NCBI GenBank assembly: GCA_015489145.1
Contig: WGAH01000111.1
Location: 1 to 11,589, forward strand
Source: Deltaproteobacteria bacterium
GTDB lineage: Bacteria > Myxococcota_A > UBA796 > UBA2385
Reading direction: 5' to 3'
Length of the DNA: 11,589 nucleotides
The position numbers were made by a program, and so were the translations under genes. The notes beneath the pieces are model-generated. The model did no database searches, had not been told where the DNA came from, and saw only the letters and a list, made by a program, of their open reading frames with translations. This document shows, one piece after another, positions 1 through 6,892 of this stretch. Position 1 is the stretch's first letter. Each line of letters opens with the position of its first letter.

Positions 1-2
1 AG

Positions 3-743
3 GTCCACCTGCGCCTGGCCGACGACCTCGCCGTGGGAGGCGGGGTGGCGGTGCAGGGGGCCACCGGCACCGGCTCGGTGCCCGTCGAGGTGAACGCCAG
101 CCTGCGCTTTCGCACCCGGGGCGGCGGCTTCGCCGTCCTCGGCGTGGCCCGGGGCATCGGCGACGGGGTGGGCGCCAGCGGCGGCCGGGTGTTCTTCGCC
201 GCCGGCTACGGCCGGCGCCCGCCCGACGAGCCCCCGGCCCCCTGGGTGGTTCCGCTGGTGATCCACCGGCCGGCGCCCGTCGAGGCGGCCGCCGAGGACG
301 AGGCTCCGGTCGCGGTCCTGGTGGACGACCGCATCGTCGTCTCCGAGCAGGTCTTCTTCCGCGAGGCCCGGGCCGACATCCTGCCGGGCTCCGAGCCGAT
401 CCTCGAGGCGGTGCTCGGCGTGCTCCAGGACCACCCCGAGGTCCAGCTCCTCCTGGTCGAGGGCCACACGAACTCCCGGGGCAGCCGGCGCTACAACCGG
501 CGCCTGAGCGAGGCGCGCGCCCGCGCCGTCGCCGACTGGCTCGTCGCCCACGGCGCCGATCCCGACCGCCTGCTCTGGAAGGGCATGGGCGAGGACCACC
601 CGCTCGTGCCGGACAGCGACCCGACGGCGATGATCGTGAACCGCCGGGTGGAGTTCAAGGTGCTGCGCTCCGACGAGGAGGGGGTGCAGCCCCGGGTCCC
701 CTCCCTCGACGAGGTGCCGGTGGCCGCCCGCCAGGACCCGTGA
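3..743 (+). CDS. OmpA-family outer-membrane protein, 3' part (partial gene)
   Basis: The frame is open from the left edge, so the true start lies outside the window; a GTG at 33 is only an internal candidate. Numbering from that GTG, residues 1-62 are Gly-rich alternating strands ending in a GRVFFAAGYG-like turn, resembling the end of a beta-barrel as in myxobacterial barrel-OmpA proteins. A Pro/Ala/Glu-rich linker (about 63-97) follows. An OmpA C-terminal domain spans about 98-212, with VFF..A.ADI, EGHTNSRGS, YNRRLSEARA and the closing NRRVEFKVL. This domain class binds peptidoglycan non-covalently and ties the outer membrane to the wall. The usual Asp of the HTD motif is Asn147 here, while Arg162 of LSxxRA is kept. 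MotB also carries an OmpA-like domain, but the barrel-like upstream part and the absence of a membrane helix argue against it. It ends 118 bp before flhA and need not be flagellar. Confidence 0.8.
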   Translation, partial: VHLRLADDLAVGGGVAVQGATGTGSVPVEVNASLRFRTRGGGFAVLGVARGIGDGVGASGGRVFFAAGYGRRPPDEPPAPWVVPLVIHRPAPVEAAAEDEAPVAVLVDDRIVVSEQVFFREARADILPGSEPILEAVLGVLQDHPEVQLLLVEGHTNSRGSRRYNRRLSEARARAVADWLVAHGADPDRLLWKGMGEDHPLVPDSDPTAMIVNRRVEFKVLRSDEEGVQPRVPSLDEVPVAARQDP

Positions 744-784
744 GTCCCGGCGGACTGTCGCATCGAGAACGTCGTTGTGAGGCC

Positions 785-802
785 CGTGAGCGTTGGCTCA
801 CG
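785..802. other. 18-bp palindrome in the ompA-like/flhA intergenic region
   Basis: CGTGAGC and GCTCACG form a perfect 7-bp inverted repeat around a GTTG loop. It lies 42 bp after the OmpA-like stop codon and 24 bp before the -35-like box of the flhA promoter. No T-tract follows, so it is not a canonical intrinsic terminator. It could be a weak 3' hairpin of the upstream transcript or an operator for a flagellar regulator. Only the symmetry is seen; the role is unknown. Confidence 0.35.
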
Positions 803-825
803 CCCGCCGGTGCGACGCCCGGGGG

Positions 826-854
826 CTCAAGTCCGGGCGGCGACGACCGAAAGG
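826..854 (+). promoter_or_regulatory. Putative sigma-28 (FliA) promoter of flhA
   Basis: CTCAAG at 826-831 and CCGAAAGG at 847-854 lie with exactly 15 bp between TCAAG and CCGA. This matches the spacing of the enterobacterial sigma-28 consensus (TAAAG, 15 bp, CCGATAA). The same element recurs before fliA, flgI and flgM. The -10-like box runs straight into the G-rich Shine-Dalgarno sequence of flhA, so transcription from it would start within a few bases of the ATG. Confidence 0.65.
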
Positions 855-861
855 GGGGCGC

Positions 862-2985
862 ATGGCCGCATCCGGTTCCAGCCCCCTGAGTCCCGTGTTC
901 GCCCGCCTGCGCGACCAGGGCGACCTGTACGTGGCGGCGATGCTCATGGCCTTCCTGGCCATCATGATCTTCCCGCTGCCCCCGGCGGCGATGGACCTGC
1001 TCCTGGCGCTGTCGATCTCGGGCAGCCTGCTGATCTTCCTGGTGACGATCTACGTCGTCGACCCGGTGGAGTTCTCGGTCTTCCCGACCATCCTCCTCGG
1101 GGCCACCCTGTTCCGCCTGTCGCTCAACGTCGCGAGCACCCGCCTCATCCTGCTGAGCGGGTCGAGCGGGCCGGACTCGGCGGGCACGGTGATCCGCACC
1201 TTCGGCAAGGTCGTGGTGGGCGGCAACTACGTCGTCGGCTTCGTCGTCTTCGCGATCCTCGTCATCATCAACTTCGTCGTGATCACCAAGGGCGCCGGGC
1301 GCATCGCCGAGGTGGCCGCCCGCTTCACCCTCGACGCGATGCCCGGCAAGCAGATGGCGGTGGACGCCGAGCTGAACAGCGGGCTCATCGACGAGGCCCA
1401 GGCCCGCCGCCGCCGGGAGGAGATCGCGCGGGAGGCGGACTTCTACGGGGCGATGGACGGCGCGAGCAAGTTCGTGCGGGGCGACGCCATCGCCGGCATC
1501 CTCATCACCCTGATCAACATCGTCGGGGGCATCGTCATCGGGGTGAGCCAGGCGGGCATGAGCCTGGCGGACGCCCTCGAGAACTACACGGTGCTCACCA
1601 TCGGCGACGGCCTGGTGAGCCAGATCCCGGCGCTCATCATCAGCGCCGCCGCCGGCCTGCTGGTGACGCGCGTGCCCGACCCGGACGAGCGGGCGCTGAA
1701 GGACCAGCTCGGCGGGCAGCTCTTCGCCGGCCACCGGCCCCTGGCGGTCCTCAGCGGGGCGCTCCTCGGCTTCCTGCTCATCCCGGGCCTGCGCCTGCCG
1801 TTCTTCCTGGCCTCGGTCGGCATCGGCCTGCGCGCCTGGGCCTCGTACCGCCGGGAACGGGAGCAGGCCCGCAAGGCGGCGGCCGAGGCCCGCAAGCCGC
1901 CCCCCGACGCCCACGCGCCGGACGCCCCGGTGGAGGCCCTGCTGCGGGTCGACCCGCTGTCCATCGAGCTCGGGGTGGACCTCATCGGCCTGGTCGACGA
2001 GCGCCGCGGCGGCACCCTGGTGGAGCGCGTGCAGCGCATCCGGCGGCAGATGGCCGAGGACCTCGGGCTCATCGTGCCGCCGGTGCACCTGCGGGACAAC
2101 CTGCGCCTCCAGGGCGGCGAGTACCGCATCCTGCTCCGGGGCGAGGAGATCGGCCGGGGGCGGGTGGTGCCGCGGCAGTACCTCGCCATCGATCCCGGCG
2201 ACGCCCGCGGCAAGCTCCGCGGCATGGCCACCAAGGACCCGGTCTTCGGGCTGGACGCGGTGTGGATCCCCGACGGCGAGCGGCTGCGCGCCCAGCAGCT
2301 CGGCTACACGGTCGTCGACGTGCCGACGGTGGTGACGACCCACCTCACCGAGCTGCTGCACACCCACGGCCACGAGCTGTTCGGCCGGGCCCAGCTCGCG
2401 CAGGTGCTCGAGCAGGTGAGCGCCGACAACCCGCGTCTCGTCGAGGAGCTGGTGCCCGACCCGCTGCCGCGGAGCACCGTGCTGCGCGTGTTCCGCAACC
2501 TCCTGCGCGAGGGCGTGAGCGTGCGCGACGCCCAGACGATCCTCGAGGCGATGGCCGACCACGCCCACCGGGTGCGGGACCCGGACGTGCTCACCGAGTT
2601 CGTGCGCCAGCGCCTCGCCCGGCACATCACGCACCGCTACGCCGCCGAGGACGGCGTGATCCGCTACATCGGCCTGGAGCCCGACGCCGAGGACGCGCTG
2701 AGTTCCGGGCTGCACTCCGGCGAGGGGGGCTCCGTCTCGCTGTCGCTCGCGCCGGACATCGCCCGCCGCCTGCTCACGGGCATTCGCGACGCCGCGGAGA
2801 GCTGGCAGGGCCCGGGCGAGGTGGTGCTGCTCTGCCCGCCCCTGGTGCGCGGGCCGCTCCGGCGCCTCACCGAGAAGATCGCCCCGCGGGTGCCGGTGCT
2901 CTCGCCGGCCGAGCTGCTGCCGGACGTGCGGCTGGAGCGCGTCGCCTCGGTGGGCCTCCGGCGTGACGGGGAGATGGCCTCGTGA
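862..2985 (+). CDS. flhA: Flagellar type III export gate protein FlhA
   Basis: FlhA forms the nonameric inner-membrane export gate that passes rod, hook and filament subunits outward and docks chaperone-substrate complexes through its cytoplasmic domain. The 707-residue product matches the usual family length (about 690-700). The N-terminal half (about 22-325) carries around eight hydrophobic segments, beginning with VAAMLMAFLAIMIFPLPPAA. It has the FHIPEP-family hallmarks TLFRLSLNVASTRLILL (82-98), RFTLDAMPGKQMAVDAELN (154-172) and SKFVRGDAIAGILI (202-215). A charged linker (about 326-365) leads to the soluble C-terminal domain (to 707). The ATG at 862 is chosen for the AAGGGGGG sequence just upstream and because the first helix begins soon after; a GTG at 895 lacks a ribosome site. 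flhB, fliR and flhF/flhG, common flhA neighbours, are not adjacent here: the gene sits between an OmpA-like gene and fliA. Confidence 0.97.
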   Translation: MAASGSSPLSPVFARLRDQGDLYVAAMLMAFLAIMIFPLPPAAMDLLLALSISGSLLIFLVTIYVVDPVEFSVFPTILLGATLFRLSLNVASTRLILLSGSSGPDSAGTVIRTFGKVVVGGNYVVGFVVFAILVIINFVVITKGAGRIAEVAARFTLDAMPGKQMAVDAELNSGLIDEAQARRRREEIAREADFYGAMDGASKFVRGDAIAGILITLINIVGGIVIGVSQAGMSLADALENYTVLTIGDGLVSQIPALIISAAAGLLVTRVPDPDERALKDQLGGQLFAGHRPLAVLSGALLGFLLIPGLRLPFFLASVGIGLRAWASYRREREQARKAAAEARKPPPDAHAPDAPVEALLRVDPLSIELGVDLIGLVDERRGGTLVERVQRIRRQMAEDLGLIVPPVHLRDNLRLQGGEYRILLRGEEIGRGRVVPRQYLAIDPGDARGKLRGMATKDPVFGLDAVWIPDGERLRAQQLGYTVVDVPTVVTTHLTELLHTHGHELFGRAQLAQVLEQVSADNPRLVEELVPDPLPRSTVLRVFRNLLREGVSVRDAQTILEAMADHAHRVRDPDVLTEFVRQRLARHITHRYAAEDGVIRYIGLEPDAEDALSSGLHSGEGGSVSLSLAPDIARRLLTGIRDAAESWQGPGEVVLLCPPLVRGPLRRLTEKIAPRVPVLSPAELLPDVRLERVASVGLRRDGEMAS

Positions 2986-3010
2986 GCGCCGCTCGCGAAC
3001 CAGGGGGGCG

Positions 3011-3039
3011 CTCAAGGTGGGCGGCCGGCGGCCGAAGAG
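3011..3039 (+). promoter_or_regulatory. Putative sigma-28 promoter of the fliA-flgFGAH operon
   Basis: CTCAAG (3011-3016) and CCGAAGAG (3032-3039) are again separated so that TCAAG and CCGA lie 15 bp apart. The element sits between the flhA stop (2985) and the preferred fliA GTG (3084). This would give an mRNA leader of about 40 nt containing the GAGGAG ribosome site at 3072-3077. A FliA-type promoter here would make fliA autoregulatory. Confidence 0.65.
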
Positions 3040-3083
3040 GGGACGCGGCCGGCGGCCGCACCGCAGGTTCCGAGGAGCGACAG

Positions 3084-3884
3084 GTGTACGACAAGCGCGG
3101 ACGCAGCACCGAGGAACGCCGTGTGGACGGCATGACCCGAGAAGAGGCGTGCAGGCGCTACCAGCGTCGCATCGTGCTCCTGGCCCGGCGCCTCGCCGAA
3201 CGCCTGCCCCCGGAGGCCGGGATCGGCATCGAGGACCTCGCGGGTTTCGGCGCCATCGGCCTCCTCGAGGCCTTCGACCGCTACGACGCCTCGCGCAACA
3301 TCCTGTTCTCCACCTTCGCCGAGTACCGCATTCGCGGGGCCATGATGGACGCCCTGCGCCAGAACGACGCGTTCACGCGCTACCGGCGGGACCTCTCCCG
3401 GCGCATCGAGCACGCGAGCCGCACCCTGACCCTGCAGCACGGCCGGGAGCCGGAGCCGGAGGAGGTGGCGGCGGCGCTGGACATGGACCTGGAGACCTAC
3501 TGGCAGGCGCGGGACAGCATCGTGCCGGTCTCGCACGTCACCCTGGACGCCCCGGCGGAGGGGGACGGCGAGGAGGGCCGCTCGCTGGCCGACACCCTCG
3601 CCGGCGACGACGGCCAGGCCCCCTACCGGGCGATCCTGGCCGGGCAGGTGCGCGAGCGGCTGCGGGAGGCCATCGGCGCCCTTCCCGAGCGCAAGCGGCA
3701 GTGCGTGATCCTCTACTACGGGCGCGGCATGAACCTCGCCGAGATCGCGCAGGTCTTCGGCGTCACCCCCTCGCGCATCAGCCAGATCCTCAGCGCGGCC
3801 CGCAAGGACCTGCGCCGGGCGCTGGAGGGGGTGGTGGAGGCCGGGGACCTCGACCGGCAGGACGAGCTGCGGGAGGCATCGTGA
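3084..3884 (+). CDS. fliA: Flagellar sigma factor FliA (sigma-28)
   Basis: FliA directs RNA polymerase to late flagellar promoters and is held inactive by FlgM, encoded downstream. The 266-residue product from GTG 3084 has sigma region 2 at about 26-96 (EDLAGFGAIGLLEAFDRYD and FSTFAEYRIRGAMMDALR, the latter the core-binding and -10-recognition block). Region 3 is at about 97-150. Region 4 is at about 199-245 (LPERKRQCVILYYGRGMNLA, then helix-turn-helix IAQVFGVTPSRISQILS). The order 2-3-4 without region 1.1 is typical of FliA/WhiG sigmas. GTG 3084 is preferred because GAGGAG lies 6 bp upstream and the sigma promoter precedes it. The same frame is open back to a GTG at 2982 that overlaps the flhA stop and has GGGGAG about 8 bp upstream. 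That start would add 34 Arg/Gly-rich residues encoded by the promoter region. The stop overlaps the flgF start. Confidence 0.95.
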   Translation: MYDKRGRSTEERRVDGMTREEACRRYQRRIVLLARRLAERLPPEAGIGIEDLAGFGAIGLLEAFDRYDASRNILFSTFAEYRIRGAMMDALRQNDAFTRYRRDLSRRIEHASRTLTLQHGREPEPEEVAAALDMDLETYWQARDSIVPVSHVTLDAPAEGDGEEGRSLADTLAGDDGQAPYRAILAGQVRERLREAIGALPERKRQCVILYYGRGMNLAEIAQVFGVTPSRISQILSAARKDLRRALEGVVEAGDLDRQDELREAS

Positions 3885-4588
3885 GCAGGGACATCTACCC
3901 GGCGCTGAGCGGGGCCGTCGCGGCCTGGCGCCACCTCGAGGTGCTCGGCAACAACCTGGCGAACATGGGCACCGAGGGCTTCAAGGGGGAGCGCGTCGCC
4001 TTCGAGGCGACCGGGCGGGCCGACGGCGGGAGCTTTCGCGACGCCTACGTGCGCGTCGGGGAGCGCCGGATCGACCTCTCGGACGGGCCGGTGGAGCGCG
4101 ACGGCGTGAGCACGCACGTCGCGCTGCGCGGGCGCGGCTTCTTCCGGGTGGAAGGCCCCTCGGGCGAGGAGCTCCTGGTGCGGAACGGCCGCTTCCGCCT
4201 CGACGATCAGCGGCGCCTGGTCACGGCCGCCGGCGAGGCGGTGCTCGGGGAGGGCGGTCCCATCCAGGTCCCGGAGAACACGACGATCACGGTGGCCGCC
4301 GACGGCCGCATCACCACGGACCAGGGCGACGAGATCGGGCGGCTGTCGGTGGTGATCGCCGACGACATCGAGCCGGTGGGGGCCGGGCACTGGCGGGCCC
4401 TGGGCCCGACGCGGCCGGCGGAGGGGGTCGAGCTGGTGCAGGGCGCCCTGGAGGGGAGCAACGCCGACCCGATCAAGGGCATGACCGAGCTGGTGGAGGC
4501 CGGCCGCTACTTCGATTTCTACCAGAAGGCCATGCAGACCTCCGACGAGCTGGATGGCCGACTCAACGAGCTGGCGAGGTCCAGATGA
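3881..4588 (+). CDS. flgF: Flagellar proximal rod protein FlgF
   Basis: FlgF is a subunit of the proximal rod, exported through the flagellar type III apparatus and assembled in the periplasm. The 235-residue product opens with the rod/hook N-terminal motif (LEVLGNNLANMGTEGFKGER, about 24-43). It has the mid-protein signature ALRGRGFFRV (about 86-95) and ends with a coiled-coil C-terminus including LVQGALEGSNADPIKGMTEL and YQKAMQTSDELDGRL. It is shorter than FlgG and lacks an LxxVEQDF-type segment, which separates it from FlgG. Translation starts at GTG 3881, four bases after GGGAGG, and the GTGA overlaps the fliA stop, so the two are translationally coupled. Its stop in turn overlaps the flgG ATG. 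No signal peptide is present, as expected for a type III substrate. Confidence 0.93.
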   Translation: MSRDIYPALSGAVAAWRHLEVLGNNLANMGTEGFKGERVAFEATGRADGGSFRDAYVRVGERRIDLSDGPVERDGVSTHVALRGRGFFRVEGPSGEELLVRNGRFRLDDQRRLVTAAGEAVLGEGGPIQVPENTTITVAADGRITTDQGDEIGRLSVVIADDIEPVGAGHWRALGPTRPAEGVELVQGALEGSNADPIKGMTELVEAGRYFDFYQKAMQTSDELDGRLNELARSR

Positions 4589-5361
4589 GGGCGCTCTACA
4601 CGGCGGCGACCGGGCTCACGGCCCAGCAGCACCGCATCGACAACATCGCGAACAACCTGGCGAACGTCGGCACCACCGGCTTCAAGAAGAGCCGCGAGAA
4701 CTTCGAGGACCTGGTCTACCAGGAGCTCCCCTCCGGGTCCCGCGGCGCGGACACGCCGCGGCCGGCGGGCTCCCGCCTCGGGACGGGGACCCGCCTCGCC
4801 TCGGTGGAGCAGGACTTCAGCCCCGGCGCGCCGCAGGTCACCAACGACCCCCTCGACGTGGCGATCCTCGGGCGCGGCTTCTTCGCGGTGGAGGACCCGA
4901 ACGGCAACGAGCGCTACACGCGCAACGGCAGCTTCTCGACCAACGCCGACGGCGAGCTGGTGACGAGCACCGGGCTCAAGCTCACCTCGGGCATCCAGAT
5001 CCCCGAGGGTGTCGACACGATCACCATCGACACCGACGGCACCGTGAGCGCGACCTGGGAGGGGGACACGGAGCCGGTGGTGCTCGGCACCATCGACCTC
5101 GTGGACTTCGTGAACCCCTCGGGCCTCCAGCCGCTGGGTTCGGGGCTGTACGCGGCGACGCCCGAGAGCGGCGAACCCCTGGTCATGGACCCGGCGGACG
5201 GGGGCGTGCAGCTCCAGCAGGGCGCCCTGGAGTCGAGCAACGTCGACGTGGCCGAGGAGCTGATCGACATGATCATGGCCCAGCGCGCCTACGAGCTGAC
5301 GAGCAAGGTCATCGAGGCGGCGGACGAGACGCTCCAGAAGACCGCCGCGCTGAAGCGGTGA
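4585..5361 (+). CDS. flgG: Flagellar distal rod protein FlgG
   Basis: FlgG forms the distal rod, the drive shaft that passes through the P- and L-rings. The 258-residue product has nearly the canonical length (about 260). It shows the near-invariant start MRALYTAATGLTAQQHRIDN, the motif IANNLANVGTTGFKKSRENF, the central VEQDFSPG...TNDPLDVAILGRGFF region (about 74-97) and TRNGSF. Its C-terminus carries QQGALESSNVDVAEELIDMI and MAQRAYELTSKVIEAADETL. The ATG overlaps the flgF stop (ATGA) with GAGG five bases upstream. flgA follows seven bases after the stop. Nothing about the protein is unusual. Confidence 0.97.
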   Translation: MRALYTAATGLTAQQHRIDNIANNLANVGTTGFKKSRENFEDLVYQELPSGSRGADTPRPAGSRLGTGTRLASVEQDFSPGAPQVTNDPLDVAILGRGFFAVEDPNGNERYTRNGSFSTNADGELVTSTGLKLTSGIQIPEGVDTITIDTDGTVSATWEGDTEPVVLGTIDLVDFVNPSGLQPLGSGLYAATPESGEPLVMDPADGGVQLQQGALESSNVDVAEELIDMIMAQRAYELTSKVIEAADETLQKTAALKR

Positions 5362-5368
5362 GGCGGCC

Positions 5369-6064
5369 GTGAGCGCGCGGCGATCCGGGTTCTTCGCGCT
5401 GCTCCTGGTCGGCTTCGCTCCCGCCGGCGCCGCGGCCGAGGGGGGGGCTGAGGAGGCGGTGATCGAGGCGGTGAGGCGGCACGTGGCCGAGCGGGTCGGC
5501 GTCCGGACGGAGGACGTGGACGTGGGCTGGCTCGGCCTCGGCGCCGCCTGGCGCTGCCCCCCCGGCGCGGCCGTCCACGTCGAGAGCTCGCCCCGGGAGG
5601 ACTTTCGCGGGCACGCCGACCTGCGCCTCACCGGGGTCGCCGGCGGCGAGGTCTGCACGGACGTGCGGGTGCGGCCGCGCGTCACGGTCTGGGTGGAGGC
5701 GCCCGTCGCCGCCCGCCCCGCCGAGCCCGGCGAGACGGTGAGCCTGGCGACGGGGCGCGTGCCCCTGGCCCTGCTCGCCGGGGCGCCGGTGGAGGAGGGT
5801 TCCGGGCCCTGGGAGGCGCGAACCCACCTCGACGCCGGCGATCCCGTCACCGCGCGGGTCGTGCGCCCGGTGCCCGACGCCCGGCGCGGCGACCCGGTCA
5901 CCCTGGAGGTGGAGCGGGGCGCCCTGCGCGTGACCGTGGCGGGGCGCCTGGTGGAGGACGCCCGCCTCGGCGAGGTCGTCAAGGTGGCGAGCCCGTCGAC
6001 GACGGGGGTGGTCGAGGGTGTGCTGGTGGAGCCCGACCTGGTTCGGGCCGGAGGTGGACGATGA
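5369..6064 (+). CDS. flgA: Flagellar P-ring assembly chaperone FlgA
   Basis: FlgA is a periplasmic chaperone that helps FlgI polymerise into the P-ring. The 231-residue product starts at GTG 5369, with GAGG overlapping the flgG stop as ribosome site. A Sec signal peptide spans about 1-23 (hydrophobic AGFF-type core, AAA-E cleavage). The N-terminal domain contains two cysteines, C63 and C96, which could pair as a disulfide. The C-terminal half carries the FlgA/SAF-type repeats: DAGDPVTARVVRPVPDARRG, GDPVTLEVERGALRVTVAGR, then ARLGEVVKVASPSTTGVVEG. Two homopolymers lie in the gene: eight G at 5440-5447, just after the signal peptide, and seven C near 5557-5563. The stop overlaps the flgH ATG. 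The N-terminal half is divergent, so identity rests mainly on the C-terminal domain and the position between flgG and flgH. Confidence 0.9.
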   Translation: MSARRSGFFALLLVGFAPAGAAAEGGAEEAVIEAVRRHVAERVGVRTEDVDVGWLGLGAAWRCPPGAAVHVESSPREDFRGHADLRLTGVAGGEVCTDVRVRPRVTVWVEAPVAARPAEPGETVSLATGRVPLALLAGAPVEEGSGPWEARTHLDAGDPVTARVVRPVPDARRGDPVTLEVERGALRVTVAGRLVEDARLGEVVKVASPSTTGVVEGVLVEPDLVRAGGGR

Positions 6065-6843
6065 GGTGGATCACGGCGGCGCTGCTCGGCGCCTGGATCG
6101 CGGCTCCGGCGCGCGCGGCGGAGGAGCCGGCCCCGGACGGCACGGCGTCCCCCGCGGCCGACGCGGGGAAGGCGCCCGACGCGGGCGCCGCCGGGGACGC
6201 GGCGGCCCCGGAGGGCGAGGCGAGCGACCTCGACGCCGCCGTGGTGAAGCTGCCCCCGGACGACCGGGACGCGGCCGTGCCGGCCGGCAGCCTGTGGAAC
6301 GAGGTCTCGGCCCGGGCGCTCATCGGCATGGACGGCAACGCCCGCCGGGTCGGCGACCTCATCACCGTCAACATCTACGACGAGACGATGACCGAGATCC
6401 TCGCCGACACCTCGACCTCGCGCGACTCCAGCGTCGGCGGGGGGATCGACTCGCTGTTCGGCCTCGGCACGAAGATCACCGACGCCAACCCGAGCATGGG
6501 CGGCGAGATCGGCTTCTCGATCAACGGCAGCTCCGACTACACCGGCGAGGGGGCGACGCGCCGCCAGGGCAAGATCGTCGGCAGCGTCACCTGCGAGGTC
6601 GTGGAGGTGCTGCCCAACAAGAACCTCGTGATCTACGGGCAGAAGGAGGTGCGGGTCAACCGCGAGACCCAGACCCTCGTCGTCGCGGGCAAGGTGCGGC
6701 CCCGGGACATCCAGGCCGACAACACCGTGGCGAGCACCTACATCGCCGACAGCCACATCCAGTTCGTCGGCACCGGCCCCGTGGGGGACAAGCAGGGGCC
6801 CGGGGTCGGCACCCGCGTCGTCGACCGCGTCTGGCCGTTCTGA
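6061..6843 (+). CDS. flgH: Flagellar L-ring protein FlgH, without a lipobox
   Basis: FlgH builds the L-ring in the outer membrane around the rod. The 260-residue product has a Sec signal peptide (about 1-20, ending APARAA-E). An Ala/Asp/Glu/Pro-rich low-complexity linker follows to about residue 65. The conserved FlgH core runs SLWNEVSARALIGMD, ARRVGDLITVNIYDETMTEI, DTSTSRDSSVGGGIDSLFGL, GQKEVRVNRETQTLVVAGKV, RPRDIQADNTVASTYIADSH and a closing RVVDRVWPF. Family members in enterobacteria are lipoproteins with an N-terminal lipidated cysteine. Here the only cysteine is in the core (SVTCEVVEV), so the N-terminus appears to be cut by signal peptidase I and not lipidated. The extra linker explains the length above the common 225-235. 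GGAGG precedes the ATG, which overlaps the flgA stop, and an intrinsic terminator follows immediately. Confidence 0.94.
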   Translation: MRWITAALLGAWIAAPARAAEEPAPDGTASPAADAGKAPDAGAAGDAAAPEGEASDLDAAVVKLPPDDRDAAVPAGSLWNEVSARALIGMDGNARRVGDLITVNIYDETMTEILADTSTSRDSSVGGGIDSLFGLGTKITDANPSMGGEIGFSINGSSDYTGEGATRRQGKIVGSVTCEVVEVLPNKNLVIYGQKEVRVNRETQTLVVAGKVRPRDIQADNTVASTYIADSHIQFVGTGPVGDKQGPGVGTRVVDRVWPF

Positions 6844-6850
6844 ACGCCGC

Positions 6851-6881
6851 CCCGCCGGGCCGCCCCGGCGGGTTTTTTTTT
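6851..6881 (+). terminator. Rho-independent terminator after flgH
   Basis: A perfect 9-bp all-G/C stem (6851-6859 pairing with 6864-6872) closes a 4-nt loop and is followed by nine consecutive T (6873-6881). It starts seven bases after the flgH stop codon and ends 12 bases before the next promoter element. This is the clearest terminator in the window and the only long T-tract, and it separates the fliA-flgH transcript from flgI. Confidence 0.93.
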
Positions 6882-6892
6882 GCCCGCGGGGG

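Noticed and set aside
794..815. Possible sigma-54 promoter (TGGC ... GC) before flhA
   Set aside because: The GC that should match the -12 element is off by one base from the strict GG-N10-GC spacing and the rest of the -12 box is absent.
793..861. Extended FlhA N-terminus from TTG 793
   Set aside because: It would translate through the promoter element and palindrome, has no ribosome site, and adds residues not expected in FlhA; ATG 862 has a strong G-rich site.
820..862. Riboswitch, for example cyclic-di-GMP, as explanation of the repeated CTCAAG/CCGAAAGG element
   Set aside because: The conserved parts are two short boxes at fixed spacing with variable sequence between them and no shared pairing, which fits a promoter and not an RNA aptamer.
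777..2966. 729-codon plus-strand frame overlapping flhA
   Set aside because: Shadow of flhA in another frame; low-complexity Arg/Pro/Gly/Ala translation, while the flhA frame has full family conservation.
655..3015. 786-codon open frame on the minus strand opposite flhA, and an 832-codon one at 4519-7017
   Set aside because: Both lie antisense to well-recognised flagellar genes, are Arg/His/Ala/Pro-rich without domain motifs, and arise because stop codons are rare in very GC-rich DNA.
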